64,000 nt of DNA from Setoptus koraiensis (taxonomy: Eukaryota > Arthropoda), in assembly GCA_048013815.1 (NCBI GenBank), contig CM106586.1:10292001-10356000 (forward strand). The letters run 5' to 3'. The notes below the pieces were generated by a model that was given only the letters and a program-made list of their open reading frames with translations, was not told the DNA's origin and ran no database searches. A program made the position numbers and the translations under genes. The first letter of the stretch is position 1. Every line of letters begins with the position of its first letter. Shown here in pieces: positions 32,601 to 46,404 of the stretch.

Positions 32601-35600
32601 GACCATAGAGGTTACATACAATTCATCCATAGTGACTAATGATGGCCTGACACCATCTTTGACTAGCGACAGGGCGGTGTTTACAATATCCAGATGAACT
32701 TCAGTTACTATCCGGGGAGGTACATAGCCCAGAACATCTTCGTCGATCAGATTAATCGCTTGCCACAATTTTTTGTAAGTGTCCATGTCGAAATCTCTAA
32801 AAAACGTGTTCATCAATCTTGCTGAAAATTTAATTTCTTTCAACATACTCGATGGTCGCTTGATCTCTACGGCTAGTCCGAGTTTGGAGTTTTTGTCACC
32901 ATAGAAGTTGCCTTCTAGAACGTTGATTGAATTTGCCTTGAGCTCAAAATTATCTAATGCCAGACATATGATTGTACAAGGCTTACCCCTCAAATCGAGC
33001 ACAACACCCAGCAAAACTTTTTGTCCATGAGCCTCATGCTCAACGGATGTATCATCGTTAACTTGTTGATTAAAACGAATATTTATATCGCCAACTGTTA
33101 TCTTGCAAGTAGCTTCGTTGTGGTAAATATCAGAATTATTATCCAGTGATAATGAATGGAAAGAAACTTCAGATTCCGAAGACGATTCATTCATGGTTGG
33201 TCTACAAGAGAAGTAAGATGCGGCAACCATTCCTGGAGCATTGATGGGCATGCCTACGTCTTGAGTGAATGTTTTGCTTCGAGCTCTTGACATGAAAGCT
33301 GTTTGACCTTTCAAAGATACACCACTTGTTTGTTTTTTTAGGATATTGGGTTTCCAAAATACAAAATCATTGCCCAATCTATTGTAGATTATCTCTAGTT
33401 GATTTTTATCCTGGAACTCCATCTCACAACGGGGAAGATATAAATTAAGACTAAACTTCGTACTCATAAAAGTTCGATCCAAGTAGTCTAAAAGATGTTG
33501 GCGATCACCAGGTGCGATAATCTTTTCGCTATCACATTCGTTTTCGTTTTCTAGATCCTTACTCTTTGAAGAATTTCCTCTAACGACCTTGCGCTTAGTT
33601 TGAAAGACTTCTGTAGGAATTTTGGATTCGTTTGCTTGACCCACATATATTGAATCATACATGGATGCTTCGTTGAGGGCATTTTCTACTTCATCATCTG
33701 GGAAATCTTTATCTAGATTGGATGGGGACGGCTCCAAAGTTAAGGATATTTTTTCTCCAGCGTTGCACATAGAATCTAAGAATCGAATTGCCTCCAAATC
33801 ACTTTGATTGGGGCTATGTTTCATAGCGACTTGTAAGCGCCTCGCTGTGACGTTGAGTTTACCTGAATACCAACTGAGCATGAAGCTGTTCAGATTGATA
33901 ATAAAACTTTGTGGTCTCAACTGCGTTTGAGCTTCATCGGCCTCAGATCTGAGATCTGGGACTGGACATAAAAGCTCTAACTTGATCTGTTCACCTGTGA
34001 CGATAACATTGAGATTCCCGGCTCCATAACTGGATGAGGTTGATAATAGAGTCTGTGTTTTTGTAGCCGAAGATCCAAGTTCTACAGGCTGGTTCTGATT
34101 GCTTGGATGACAGTCATTTGAGTGGGCAAGCTCCTCGAATAAATCCTTCAAACCGTAGTCGGTCATCAAACGATCAATCAGGGTGGGATCGATAGTGAAT
34201 TTTGTCTTGGCAAGCAGATCTATTGTCAGTTCCTTATGCTTGCTAGATATATGGTATCGTGAATTTTCGACTAGATGGCCACTTGTATCACTCAATACTA
34301 TTGGTATCTTAGAATTGACTTCGTTATTTGGACCACCAACGTACTCTGTAACTTGTATATCTCCCAGAAACGCATCTAGAAAACTAGAGACATTCAATGA
34401 GACGCGCGAGGCCAATGCTCTGATATGTGGTACTTTGATATGCCTATCGAGAAACTTATTTACATTTGCAAAAGAACTGGTGGAATCTGCGTAGGGACAT
34501 ATCAAATTTGAGTACTCTTCATTGAATTTCAGGATGCACAACCAAATACCAGGAATTTTGAGCTCACAATTAAAAGTATTCTGACGTTTACCAGCTATAG
34601 TGTGCTGGGTCAATCTATTTAAGTCGGAGTAGACGTTTTCACCTATCTTCTTTGGGCCCATAGTTGACTCAGAGTTTATCACGGAAGCTGATGCTTGGTT
34701 TGAAGAATCAAGATCGTTTCTGCTAACAGGTTGTTGCCTGATAGGCCAAAATTGTGTTTGATTAGAATTGAGAGAACCAACGTTTCCAACAGTCCAACGC
34801 CGACCAGAAGTTAAAGATGATGAGGAGGCAAATTCAGTATTGAAATTATCTTCTTCATTGTAACCTCTACTAAAACATTTCATGGCTCCGTTAGATTCCA
34901 TTTGTAACAATTGTGTTTCAATCTTTGCGTAGTCCTCAGACCGCATCACTTTTTGCATACCGTCTTTACTTGCGGCATCAACATCTGGGTTGGTGTTCGA
35001 ATCATTGAAAACATGCAGAAATGTATTCAATTGCTGACTACTGATAACTGCCAGCAAGGGAGAGCCTAGATAAATGTGCATGTCACTTTTTTGACCGTCA
35101 AACTTGATTCTGATAGTATGTCGACCTGGGAGATTAGATACTGGCTTTCCATCTATACGCATTTCAATATCTTCAAGAGTTAGCAGCTTTTCGATCATTT
35201 CCGGTAACTGTTTTGTCGAGCCGTTGGATTTATTTTGCTTGCTTTCTGAATTTCCGGTACCTCTGGCAAAATCTTTTCTTTGATTACCTGTTGTATCCGG
35301 CACAGAAGGTGTAGATATAGTATTGTTCTCAACTAAAATTTCTTCGCATCTGAAGTACCGTACGTGATATTCAACCGTTGGAATCTTACTAGATCTGTCA
35401 TCACTATAAGCAGAGTAGTTTGGGGGACGGTCAGAGCTGGACGAAATGTTTGATGCATTAGAATTATTCATATAATCATCTTCTTGGCTAGTTTTTGTTC
35501 TAAAGTCTTGCTCATTTACACGAGGGGAGGCTTGAATCTGGAAGGTTGTGTTAAAGGCAGTTAGTTTTGTTCTTCGAAGCACTGAATCGATGAGTTGAGC

Positions 35601-36212
35601 GAACATCTCAAGTCCTTCGAACATTTTGTTGCCCTCATTCGAACTTGCATCTTTCATACCTAAATCTTGATTAAAATGGTGATCGCTCGAATGAGAATGT
35701 GCCTCGTCTTTGCAATCATTTCTTTCATCTCTACTTAGTCTCATCCTGTAGTGGGATGGTGATGGCGAATCAAAGTCGTCATCATCTTCGGTTGTAACTA
35801 TTTCTTCGGCCATTTGCATCGACGATGTCATCAAAGAGCGAGTCAAAAGAGTAGATTCATTGCAGCTGGTCTTGCACATGTCCACTTCATTTTTGCGACG
35901 ACAAATAAATTTCGCACCTTCAAGTTCTACTCGACATGCGTCAGTTGATAATGAACTCCATGGAACCTCCACGGATATTTGTCCTATCGAGCATCCCTCG
36001 AGGAATTTGAAAGGTAAGAAATCAAGTTCATCGTTAAGACCATTTACATCCAAAGCCAAATCCTTAATAGAGCCTTTCCCCTCATATATATCAACGCTCA
36101 GTTGTTCCAAAGTGAGCTTTTCGTCAAAGAAGTGGCCTAGGTAATGATGGAGAAGATACCTGACTCCTCTCTTTTTGATAGTTTCGGAAAGCCAGGGTAT
36201 ATAGAGTGGCAT
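29657..36212 (-). CDS. Atg2: ATG2 autophagy lipid-transfer protein
   Basis: Exons 30606-36212, 30319-30523 and 29657-30207 encode about 2120 residues. ATG2 is a rod-shaped bridge that moves phospholipid from the ER to the growing phagophore, partnering WIPI/ATG18 and ATG9. The N-terminus has the chorein domain (GVRYLLHHYLGHFFDEKLTLEQLSVDIYEG). Exon 2 reads GALAGVLMGLAQLDHSELKLKK and LGGVGPMHSFIQL, and exon 3 reads FQGVRDLVWMPIDQYRKDKR and GASSFSSSTAMAAIDL, closely matching animal ATG2 C-termini. Both junctions keep this alignment. Long Ser/Asn-rich disordered inserts occur in exon 1 (e.g. around 31400-32350). A 3' fragment of it is duplicated at 15890-16243. Confidence 0.95.
30208..30318 (-). 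other. ATG2 intron 2
   Basis: Donor GTAAGTATT and acceptor TTTTAAAATCAG, 111 bases, phase 1. The join gives QLFQGVRDL, as in animal ATG2. Confidence 0.9.
30524..30605 (-). other. ATG2 intron 1
   Basis: Minus-strand donor GTAAGTTCA and acceptor TTTCACTATAG, 82 bases, phase 0 (DFEQ|GALAG). Confidence 0.9.
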
Positions 36213-37852
36213 GGTGATTCTTTGTGATTCCTCTCGAAAGTTGTGAATTTAAATGTATTTGAGGTCATTAAGACGGTCCGAGCTCTCTGATCCTATACGG
36301 TGGATGCACGTAAAATAAGTGCCCTGAGATAATTGTAATATGATGTTTTTGTTCCCTGACAGGGTTGTGCTCAATGGTGATGTGTATTGTCTTGTGGCTC
36401 AGTTAGTTCACTAGCTCTTGCTCGTTACTTTTAATTTATTATTGAAAGGAAGTTTGGTTGTCTAATTGGCGTATGATTGGGGCATTGATGCAGCAATCGA
36501 TTAATAGTGGCTACACTTTGGATATGGTTGGCGATAACAACCACATTGCCCGTTTGTGATGATCGCAGCAAAACCAGCAAGTTATCCTTCGAGCTTTTAT
36601 CTTCCAATGTGAATATTTCTGTAGATCATCGAATTTGATCTAAAATGAATACAATATTAAAAACTTTAGATCCTATCTAGTGTGTATACAAATAGTTGTT
36701 GCCAGATCCAAATAACAGCGATTGAACTCTGCGTATGTAAATCCGATAAGCAGGAATAGCGATAATTTTGCCTGACTATTCAACACGCACAAAACATAAA
36801 CAATAGTCAGTTGGGCACTATTCCACGCATTTCTTGTCTAATGGAATTCTATCACCAAAAGATTTTACGGGGAGTTGAAAATTTTATTGAAATAGTTTGT
36901 TAGATATTCAATTTGGAATACAATATTCGACTTCACAATAGTATCTTGAATGTGGTAGAGTTTAGATTATCATAGTGGTATCAAAGTTGAGCATATCTCG
37001 GTAGTGTGATATTCGTTTGTAACGCTATTGATGTTGATATTGTTGTTGTTTTTGTTGTTGTTATGCTGTTGGTATTGCAAATACACTCTCTGTTGTGACG
37101 ATGTGTTGATGCAGCTGTAATCCACTGTGTCCTTTAAATTGTTAACTTTATCAGTGGTGTACGACTGCGGAAAAACGAAGATAAGTTTTGTTACGCTCTG
37201 TACCAAAATAGTGTTGATTGATAACAGACGAATTTAGTACAAAACACAGTCGTGAAGGGGCGCTCGCAATAGTTTAGAAATGCACAGTCAGGCCCGAAAT
37301 GTACCTTTTTGTTTCGAGACATTCAACAGAGCACAAGAAACAACTTTTCTGAACCCTGAGTGACCATTGATTCATACAATATTCTGTAGATCGACTACTA
37401 ACGAAGCTAACTGATCTACTAAGGCTGTATAAAACAAAGCAATGAAGCGCCGCCCTTGCGGACATTTTGCGCACTGTTGGCGTGTGCAATGGAAAAAAGG
37501 CGTACAGAGTAAACAGTGCTTTGGCTAGCTCACTAGCTCTTGATAATACTATTGGGAGTTTTTTTTACATCATGCATCGCGTCATAAGCCCACGTCTTAT
37601 CAAGGATTGAGACGTTCATATTAAACAGCAAATCGAATACACGTTCTTCCTCTTGCTTGCTACAGCAAAAAGTGTAAATTGCATTCAAAATATTACGTAT
37701 CATTCTTTAGAATGGCTGATTGCGTTTTATTGGTAGACGTACGAGGGCGCGCATGACGCTTTAAGTTACAGTCTACAACGTAGTGCACCTCGATAAATAA
37801 ATTTTAGTTTTCTTTATCGCCTTTGAGGCTACTGTTTTTCAAATTTCCATCG
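36213..37852. other. intergenic between ATG2 and Derlin-1
   Basis: ATG2 starts at the left and Derlin-1 ends at the right, so this stretch holds the ATG2 promoter and the Derlin-1 3' flank. A GTT/ATTG-type patch lies at 37030-37065. No further gene was recognised. Confidence 0.5.
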
Positions 37853-38738
37853 TTAGTCAGCGTGTGAGTCCTCTAAACGCCTGCCTCGACCCCAATTGTG
37901 ACCACTGCTTGATGTGGGGGTCCTGTTTGCACCAGGTGCGGTGAATGGTGTTGTTCTTGGTGGCTGAGGTGCCCCAGCTGTTGCGTTATTATTATTACTG
38001 GATGGAAAGTATGAGTGCAATATTTGTGGAGTTTCTACTAAAGTAATTCCTTGGTCCTGAGGATATCTGATCGTTACAAAGTAATACAGGTGGCCAACTA
38101 TAATACCTAACAGTTCTGTATGTCCACCTCCACCCAAGACAAAATTCATTCCAAATAATACCCACGGCAGATATCTGGCCTTGAATTGAGTTCCAAACCA
38201 GAATTGGACGATCTGGTCTTGATTCAATATGCAGTACACGTAAATAACACTTAGTACCATTGGATCCATCAGTAGGTGAATGTTTGCATTGAAGAGAAAG
38301 CTGAGCATCTGACATAAAAACTATAGATAAGTTTCAAAAAAGGGATTAAGGTTACTATATGTATGCTGTATATTATATATTAATATGTCAGGATTGTATT
38401 TTACTACTTACGTTCAGTGAAAACCAATTGAACAGTAGCATAAACAAATAGTCGGCTGGTCTACTATAAAAATGACCATTCTCTAGTCGCTTTGAATAAT
38501 TATAAATAAAGTATAAGTTCATGAGATAGTGGAAACCTTTATTGCCGGTAAGGGGATAATAAAGCAATGCAGTGACAGGTCTCCATAATTGCATTTTGGT
38601 TAAGAAATCATTTGTCAATATCATGTAAAAGGGATTTAGTAGACCAAATCTACTTAATAAAGGTACAGCCAACGATGCCCCGAACCAGTACCGAGTGAAA
38701 AGGGGCATGTTGTTGAAAAATTCGCTGACTTCTGCCAT
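37853..38738 (-). CDS. DERL1: Derlin-1 ER-associated degradation factor
   Basis: Exons 38412-38738 and 37853-38308 encode 260 residues. Derlin-1 is a rhomboid-fold pseudoprotease of the ER membrane that helps retrotranslocate misfolded proteins to p97/VCP. Family blocks are present: FFNNMPLFTRYWFGASLAVP, LWRPVTALLYYPL, GRPADYLFMLLFNW-equivalent SRPADYLFMLLFNW, FWFGTQFKARYLPWVL and GHLYYFVTIRYP. The C-terminus ends HNWGRGRRLEDSHAD, keeping the HNWG-x-G p97-binding (SHP-type) motif. I choose the ATG at 38738 (CCAAGATGGC) over one 10 codons upstream because the family starts here. Confidence 0.95.
38309..38411 (-). other. Derlin-1 intron
   Basis: Donor GTAAGTAGT and acceptor TTTATGTCAG, 103 bases, phase 0 (FSLN|MLSF). 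Confidence 0.9.
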
Positions 38739-40904
38739 CTTGGTGTCATCTGGGTTGTTTCGTTTCAATAATTAATAATATATTATTCTGATGGAGTTCA
38801 TAAAGTAGAGTAGAGAATTTTACAATTGTTAGTAGAAATAAGTCATGGCTATAATGACGTGCCGTAGAGACAGCTGTAATGCGAAAGTAGCTTAAATTCG
38901 AATTATTTTCTCTGCGCGTGCGTACTAATAAATGATGACTTTTTGAATTCTCATGAAGTCAAACTTTAAAACTTTTCAATTAAAAGTCTAGCTTTAAATA
39001 AAAGTTACCTCATTGCAATGAAAGTTGTATTTTTGTTGGCTACAGTGAAATATTCATTCTCTCATAATATGATTACAAGATATTAATGACTAGTTTGTTA
39101 ACAACGTGTATGTTTTTCAACAAGGCGGCCAAATGATAGATTGACAATTGTGAGTCAATGATGAGAGCCTTCATACTTTGTTGGGTACCTCCGTCGATCA
39201 GATCTTATTATTGAATAAATGTCACGATACTGGTCAAACTTTTCTCGTCGGCTGAGATTTTTCTTTCTCTTTGGTTTTCTGGACATTTGTGACTGTGGGC
39301 GAGGAAGTACTGGGGAGTATCAAATCAATAGCACACTCTCGAACTTCGATCTCCTCGCCCCGGTCCACTGACTGAAAGGGGGAGATGGTAGGAATTTGTT
39401 CATGCTGGAGCCTTGTTTAGCATTAGGCATGCGTCCGTTTTTTTGCAAAATTTCGCAACAATTGCCAATGGCCAATTTCCTATTTCCTGCGCTTGCCCAG
39501 CCTCATGAATACATGAGAGAACGCGCGTAATAATTTGCTTTAAGGCTAGATATCTCAAAAATAGAGGATTTTCCGGCATAACGTACCTACGGTATACTGT
39601 TTTCTTGCTACTCAGATACAGGAGAATTTGACAAGACCTGATCAATACCGGTTACACGCTCGGGGCTTTCCCTTGTCAGCACGCATTCTAACAGGTGAAC
39701 GTACGTGTTTCTTGTTTGACAAGTGGTAATGCACAGCCTGTTCATATTGTCGTACGCGATCCCGTAGATAAGCACTCCGCAAGATCGCTCGTTCACACTG
39801 CATAAGATGAATCAGGTGCGCCGCCCCCGCGGATTTGAAAAAAAGGCGGCCGGAAAGCCATTGGAAAAAACGCTCACAATACAGTATTATCACTCATTAC
39901 GTTTAAGTATTTATTGTGAAGCTCATTGGAATAATAAATGAGTCGATGCCCAACTCTTGAATAAACCACACGCTCTACACATGTATCATTTATGTTTATA
40001 AGACTTGCACTGTGCAATATCTACATCGACTGACTTTACTGTAATCATTGCAGTGTAATGTACGCGTCATATGGCAAGACAAGATACACTTTCAACTCAC
40101 TCTCGTAATCATAAAGACATAGAATGACATTATATAACGATCCTCTCAAGATGGCGCTGACGACTTTATGTTGCTGGTTAAAGGTTATGCGAACACGTTA
40201 AAGGTGATGAACCATCATCAATTACTGTGTGTGTCTATTTCAATGGCTTTCCGGTCTCTTCTTTTACTCCGCCAGAGGCGCAGCGGGCTCGCAAGAACGC
40301 ACAGCCAAAGGGACGGTGTCTGGGTAAATGTTTTGACTGATGGACGCAGGCCGGCTAAGGGCAGTTCAGCATCGGCAGTTTACATTCATCTAAACTTACG
40401 CTGCAACTCACGCTCATCATGAGCGATGAGCGGCTCATCGCATTGACACATTGAAATCTTAGTGCGCCGCCCTGACGGCCCAAGCAGCAGACCGGAAAAG
40501 CGTATACGAAGCACACACAAAGCGGAGATGTGTTGATGTGCGATAGTAGACAAGTAGTATTTTTTTTTATTTGTACTTTGCGTTACATTGAGTATAAAAC
40601 TTTAGTGTAAATCAATACACAGATAGGAAAAAATCTTACACAGGTAGTGCAAGTCAAATGTATATAGATTTGTCCATTGCTGACAGAGGCAGAGAGCCAG
40701 ACGAAGCTAGCCAGAGAGTCTAGTTGGTGTGTGCCATCGCTGCAAGCGCAAGCCGTATCGCTGTTGGTGTGTGAGACAGGCAAGCAGCCAGAAGGTATAT
40801 TTCCTTCAAGGAAAATGAGATCTTGCTAGCGAGATCTCGGTTGCTGGCGCACACGAATAGGCAGGCAGACGGACGGACACACACACTGTGAGTGTGTGTT
40901 AATC

Positions 40905-40907
40905 GAT

Positions 40908-40940
<33 letters not shown>
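40905..40940. repeat. GT dinucleotide microsatellite
   Basis: Uninterrupted GT run of about 36 bases. Confidence 0.95.
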
Positions 40941-40942
<2 letters not shown>

Positions 40943-41584
40943 CAAGCCGACCAACGAGATACAGTCGGCGAGTATGAGGAACATCAACGGCTGTGGTGCA
41001 AGTACTGCAAGTATACATAAGTAAAATTATCATTATTTACTTGTTGGCTAGCTTACATTTGTTAGGTGGTGCGAGCGTCATGTTTGCATCTTGGCTCACG
41101 GCCGGGAACACCGGGGGCACAGCGCACAGAAGTGGTTTGGAATTGAATGTTTTTCCCGACTATCATGGTTTGACGATGGCGATGGCATGATGGTGTGCAT
41201 GCGCATGTGCTGTCACGCTGGATAACATCACAATGCAAATTATCACTGCACTGCACTGCGGTGATATGGCTAACAAGAGGGCTGTATAAGATGCGTTGCG
41301 TAACACTCACGGGCGAGCAAGATTAGCTACGCACAAAGGTCGCACAGAGGACAAGATACAGTGAGCCGAGTAAGCACACGGTGAGCAGCGCTGCGAGTGT
41401 GTGTTTTTTCGGCCAAGGAGCGTGTAAGAAGCGCAAGATTAAATCAAGTACTGCTATATATAGCATAGTATATGAATGAACCAGCAGGACAAATTTCTTT
41501 TTTTCACACAAGCGTCTAATCTAATAGACTGCACTACTGTTGTGAACACATCACCCTAAACATCGTTACTACCGCTACTTAACG

Positions 41585-41715
41585 CCACCATTATTATTAT
41601 TATTGCTATTATTACTATTATTACTATTACCACTATCACTATTACTGTAAACACACACCATTATTATTAATACTATTAATATTATTACCACTATTACTAT
41701 TATCACTATTACACA
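41585..41715. repeat. ATT/ACT trinucleotide microsatellite in the lyase 5' region
   Basis: Imperfect ATT/ACT triplets cover about 130 bases immediately upstream of the ATP-citrate lyase start, probably within its 5' UTR or promoter. Confidence 0.85.
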
Positions 41716-41768
41716 GTTAGCATTGATACAATAGATACATTTCAGTTGGCCGCAACATCCAAGGTGTC

Positions 41769-44700
41769 ATGTCATCAAAAGCCATATATGAAGCAACGGG
41801 CAAGCGAATATTAAATTTGAAGCCCATTGCCGTGCCATGCAAATTTGTTAGCGTCAACGAGCAAACAAATTTCCAATTGTTAGAACAACAAAATCCCTGG
41901 CTTACCCAATCTAAACTGGTTGTGAAACCCGATCAATTGATCAAACGAAGAGGAAAATTAGGTTTAATCAAGGTCAATGCCGATTATAATGATTGTAAAA
42001 AATGGATTCTGGAACGTATGGGTAAAGAGACCAAAGTTGGTCAGGCCATAGGAAAATTGAAAACGTTTATTATTGAACCATTTATACCTCATCAACCAAA
42101 CGATGAGAGTTATGTTTGTATACATTCCCATCGTAATGCGGACACTATTATGTTCTATCATGAGGGGGGCGTCGATGTTGGCGATGTCGACGCAAAGGCC
42201 TCATCCATGGACGTTGCCGTTGATGAACAATTAAACAATGATAGTTTATTGGAAAAAGTTAAAAAACAATTATTACAAAAATTGGATCCAAGCAAAATAC
42301 AAGTTGTTGCTAAATTTATAGTAGACCTATATAATTTATATGTAGAGTTATATTTCACTTATTTAGAAATTAATCCATTGGTTGTGACACAAGATTCAAA
42401 AATATTTGTCTTAGATTTAGCTGCCAAGATTGATTCTACAGCGGAATTTTTATGCAAACAAAAATGGGGCGAATTTACATTCCCGCCACCGTTTGGTAGG
42501 GACGCCTATCCAGAGGAGGCATACATTGCAGATTTGGACACAAAAAGTGGCGCTAGTCTTAAACTAACAATACTTAATAGAAATGGACGCATTTGGACTA
42601 TGGTCGCTGGTGGCGGTGCTTCGGTTATATATGCTGACACTATTTGCGAATTAGGTGGCGCCTCACAATTGGCCAATTATGGCGAATATTCTGGTGCACC
42701 TAGCGAACAACAAACCTACGAGTATGCCAAAACCATATTGGGTTTAATGGTTTCAAATGAGAAGCATCCCGAGGGTAAAATACTATTAATAGGAGGTGGT
42801 ATTGCCAATTTTACCAACGTTGCAGCCACTTTCAAGGGTATCATTAAGGCATTACGCGAATATCAAGCTCAATTGAAGGATCACAATGTTTCAATTTATG
42901 TTAGAAGGGCTGGACCCAACTATCAAGAGGGCTTACGCTTAATGAGAGAGGTTGGCTCCACATTGGAGGTGCCCGTACATGTATTTGGACCTGAAACGCA
43001 CATGACAAGCATAGTGGCAATGGCTCTAGGTAAAAGATCTATACCTGAACTACCTGTGCAATCTGCAACAACTGCCAACTTTTTGTTGCCCCTCAGTCTA
43101 GATAGTGGAAATTTTACGCAATCTGACGTAAGTGCTAAATCGAAATTGTTGAATAGTATCGGATCGGTGTCGGGCGGTGGAAGTCAAGCATCGACACCTA
43201 CTACAGAACAGTCGCCATCAATCTGTAGTCGATCACCGGGAACAAAGGGTGATCAATTCAGGCCATTATTTGGCCTTGAAACAAAAGCAATAGTCTGGGG
43301 TATGCAACAAAGAGCTGTCCAAAGCATGTTGGACTTCGATTTTGTTTGCTCCAGAAAGGAACCATCGGTTGTGGCATTAGTCTATCCATTCTCAGGTGAC
43401 CATAAGATTAAATTCTATTGGGGTCACAAAGAGATATTTTTAAATGCATATAAACATATGAAAGATGCTATGCGCAAGCATCCTGATGCAGATGTTATGA
43501 TAAATTTTGCTTCGTTGCGCTCAGCCTACGAATCTACGTTAGAAACACTAGAGGAACATCGACAAATTCGTACAATAGCCATCATCGCTGAAGGTATACC
43601 AGAAAACATGACCCGTAAAATGATCAAGAGAGCTCGTAATAAAGGAGTTACCGTTATCGGACCTGCTACAGTTGGCGGTATAAAACCTGGCTGTTTCAAG
43701 ATTGGTAACACCGGCGGTATGACCGACAATATATTGGCGTCGCGTTTATACAGACCTGGTAATGTTGCTTACGTAAGCCGAAGTGGAGGTATGTCGAACG
43801 AGCTTAACAATATCATTTCCAGATCAACTAACGGTGTCTACGAAGGTGTTGCTATCGGTGGTGACCGTTATCCAGGAACAACATTCTTAGATCATTTACT
43901 TCGTTATGAGCGAGATCCAGAGATCAAGATGATTGTCCTGTTAGGAGAAGTTGGAGGTGTTGAAGAATATGAGGTTGTGAAAGCTATTGAAGAGAAGCGT
44001 TTAACCAAACCATTGGTGGCTTGGTGTATCGGAACATGCTCGAACATGTTTTCGTCTGAAGTGCAATTTGGTCATGCTGGAGCATGTGCCAACAGTGACA
44101 AAGAAAGGGCCTCAACTAAAAACGCCGCTCTCAAAGCGGCTGGCGCTCACGTTCCAAACACTTTTGATGATCTTGGTCAGGTCATCATGAGCGTTTATGA
44201 AAATTTGGTAGATACCGGTATTATTGTGCCAAGAGAAGAAGTTCCACCGCCGACAGTACCCATGGACTACAGCTGGGCAAGAGAATTAGGATTAATTCGA
44301 AAACCTGCCTCATTCATGTCATCCATTTGTGATGAAAGAGGTCAAGAATTGATGTATGCAGGTATACCAATTACGCAAGTAATTCAAGAAAACTTGGGTA
44401 TTGGTGGTACACTCAGTTTATTATGGTTCCAGCGTAGGCTACCTGAATACGCTAATAAATTCTTGGAAATGACACTTATGATTACTGCTGACCATGGACC
44501 CGCTGTTAGCGGTGCCCACAACACAATAGTGTGTGCTCGTGCTGGAAAGGATTTGGTCTCGTCATTAGTATCTGGTTTGTTAACAATCGGTGAAAGATTT
44601 GGAGGCGCTTTGGATGGTGCTGCAAGACAATTCACCGAAGCCTATGATTCGGGTATGCATCCTCACGAGTTTGTCAACAAGATGAGACAAGAAGGGAAAT

Positions 44701-45104
44701 TAATTATGGGTATAGGTCATCGAGTAAAAAGCGTAAACAATCCAGATATGCGTGTAAAACTAATGAAAGATTACATTAGGCAGTCATTCCCACAGACACC
44801 GATATTCAACTATGCTCTCGAAGTTGAGAAAATAACCACATCAAAGAAACCAAACCTGATCCTCAATGTCGATGGTATCGTGGCTGTAGCTATCGTTGAC
44901 CTACTACGAAACTCTGGTTGTTTTACTCGAGAAGAGGCTCAAGAATACGTGGACATAGGCATATTGAACGGTTTGTTTGTACTTGGACGAACAATTGGTT
45001 TCATTGGGCATTATTTAGACCAAAAGAGATTGAAGCAGGGTCTCTACAGACATCCATGGGACGACATATCATATGTATTACCAGAAACTCAAGGACCTCA
45101 ATAA
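41769..45104 (+). CDS. ACLY: ATP-citrate lyase
   Basis: A single uninterrupted exon encodes 1111 residues. The enzyme cleaves cytosolic citrate with CoA and ATP to acetyl-CoA and oxaloacetate, feeding lipid synthesis and acetylation. Modules in order: ATP-grasp ([38 protein letters not shown]), a succinyl-CoA-synthetase-like CoA/phosphate part with the phospho-histidine in EVQFGHAGA (His769), and the C-terminal citrate-synthase homology domain ([29 protein letters not shown]). It ends [12 protein letters not shown] as in animal enzymes. The linker between halves (about residues 455-500) is Ser-rich and variable, as usual. Lack of introns in a 3.3-kb gene is unusual for animals, but the frame is clean and no polyA tract or target duplication suggests retroposition. 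Confidence 0.98.
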   Translation: MSSKAIYEATGKRILNLKPIAVPCKFVSVNEQTNFQLLEQQNPWLTQSKLVVKPDQLIKRRGKLGLIKVNADYNDCKKWILERMGKETKVGQAIGKLKTFIIEPFIPHQPNDESYVCIHSHRNADTIMFYHEGGVDVGDVDAKASSMDVAVDEQLNNDSLLEKVKKQLLQKLDPSKIQVVAKFIVDLYNLYVELYFTYLEINPLVVTQDSKIFVLDLAAKIDSTAEFLCKQKWGEFTFPPPFGRDAYPEEAYIADLDTKSGASLKLTILNRNGRIWTMVAGGGASVIYADTICELGGASQLANYGEYSGAPSEQQTYEYAKTILGLMVSNEKHPEGKILLIGGGIANFTNVAATFKGIIKALREYQAQLKDHNVSIYVRRAGPNYQEGLRLMREVGSTLEVPVHVFGPETHMTSIVAMALGKRSIPELPVQSATTANFLLPLSLDSGNFTQSDVSAKSKLLNSIGSVSGGGSQASTPTTEQSPSICSRSPGTKGDQFRPLFGLETKAIVWGMQQRAVQSMLDFDFVCSRKEPSVVALVYPFSGDHKIKFYWGHKEIFLNAYKHMKDAMRKHPDADVMINFASLRSAYESTLETLEEHRQIRTIAIIAEGIPENMTRKMIKRARNKGVTVIGPATVGGIKPGCFKIGNTGGMTDNILASRLYRPGNVAYVSRSGGMSNELNNIISRSTNGVYEGVAIGGDRYPGTTFLDHLLRYERDPEIKMIVLLGEVGGVEEYEVVKAIEEKRLTKPLVAWCIGTCSNMFSSEVQFGHAGACANSDKERASTKNAALKAAGAHVPNTFDDLGQVIMSVYENLVDTGIIVPREEVPPPTVPMDYSWARELGLIRKPASFMSSICDERGQELMYAGIPITQVIQENLGIGGTLSLLWFQRRLPEYANKFLEMTLMITADHGPAVSGAHNTIVCARAGKDLVSSLVSGLLTIGERFGGALDGAARQFTEAYDSGMHPHEFVNKMRQEGKLIMGIGHRVKSVNNPDMRVKLMKDYIRQSFPQTPIFNYALEVEKITTSKKPNLILNVDGIVAVAIVDLLRNSGCFTREEAQEYVDIGILNGLFVLGRTIGFIGHYLDQKRLKQGLYRHPWDDISYVLPETQGPQ

Positions 45105-46370
45105 TTCTTTTCTTCTGAAATATAATATAAGACCAACACAAAAACGTAAAAATAAATTGGGAAAACTGGCACATTCTATCAACCCTTGTTTGAGGACCAT
45201 TAACGAAGACCTTCAGTGTAATGGTTATTATTATATATTAATAATTAGGCAAAAATATCTATCAGCATCTATGCTGCTAAGCGATGGAGTTTGTCTTTGG
45301 GTTTCTTTTTGTCCGGCATTTATTCGTGACGCCTTCGCTGTACAATGACTGCAAGCATACTTGCACCCAACAGCGTTGCACTTGCAGCTTCAAGTGTCAC
45401 ACTGTTTAATGTCATTCTCTCTAACAACTCTATTATGGAAGTCCATCTCTGGTCTGCTTTTCTCGATTTCCACAGTGTGGACTTAAAAAAAGAAAGTTGT
45501 AATTATCAGGGAATTATGCACGTCGTTGTTAGCGCTAAGTTAGCACCACTAACTGCACTTTCCAGAGGCATCCACCGAGGGATTATTGGTGGAGCGAATG
45601 TTTATTGCAAAGTGTGCATCATTCTTAGCCAAGATGGCAATAATGGAGGCTGAGAGAAGTGGAAAAATGATAGAGACGTATAAATAAAAAAAGCAATAAA
45701 AATCTTACCAGCACTTGAGTTGTGCGTTGGTTCGTGTTAGTAAACATATAGATGATAAAGTGGGCTTGCTTCATCCCATCCACCATATAGATGCATATAA
45801 GCTTATATGAATATATATATATATATATTGGTGTGTATAACGTTGTGGCAAAACTATGTCCACCTTTCTGCCATCGCAGTGCCATCTCGACTTGATCTTG
45901 TAGGCCCTGTAAACTCTGCGAAGCAAATTATAAAGATAAATTTTGTCTTGCGAGCGGCAATCATGGTCAACACATTACAGTTGAATCGCGTGTTGAACTT
46001 GAGACGCATGTTAGCCAATTAAACGGATGGAAGGAGAGCATGAGGCAACTAATCTAATCTTTTGTTTATAGAGGAAGGCCGGGTTTGTAGTCGCGCGCCC
46101 TCCCTCTAGATTAGCATGGACAGTTTAGAGTTTGAAGTTTAAAGTACACACACATTTACACACAGACACAGTAGGCATAGTAGATTATTTCTATAGAATA
46201 GAAGAAAAAGAAATAATTGACCAAAAACAAAACAAGTGCTTTAAATCGGGACGTCCAATCTAGTAATTGGACAGTGCAACAAGTCGCAAGTAAACCCAAG
46301 ATGGCGTTGAAATAAACAACCTGTCTACTGCCAATGAAAGATGAGCGTCACTTTGGTTGCACTGTAGTAT

Positions 46371-46404
<34 letters not shown>

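Larger units (their letters stand above)
38739..41768. other. intergenic upstream of Derlin-1 and ATP-citrate lyase
   Basis: This 3-kb stretch separates two divergently transcribed genes and should hold both promoters. It contains a GT run (40905-40940), CT/AC-rich patches and an ATT/ACT trinucleotide stretch (41585-41715) just upstream of the lyase. Open frames at 39400-39893 resemble no family. Confidence 0.5.

Noticed and set aside
38739-38768. Upstream Derlin-1 start adding ten residues
   Set aside because: Derlins begin at the methionine encoded at 38738, which also has the better start context.
39400-39893. Overlapping minus-strand frames as a gene
   Set aside because: They are short, in conflicting frames and without any recognisable motif.
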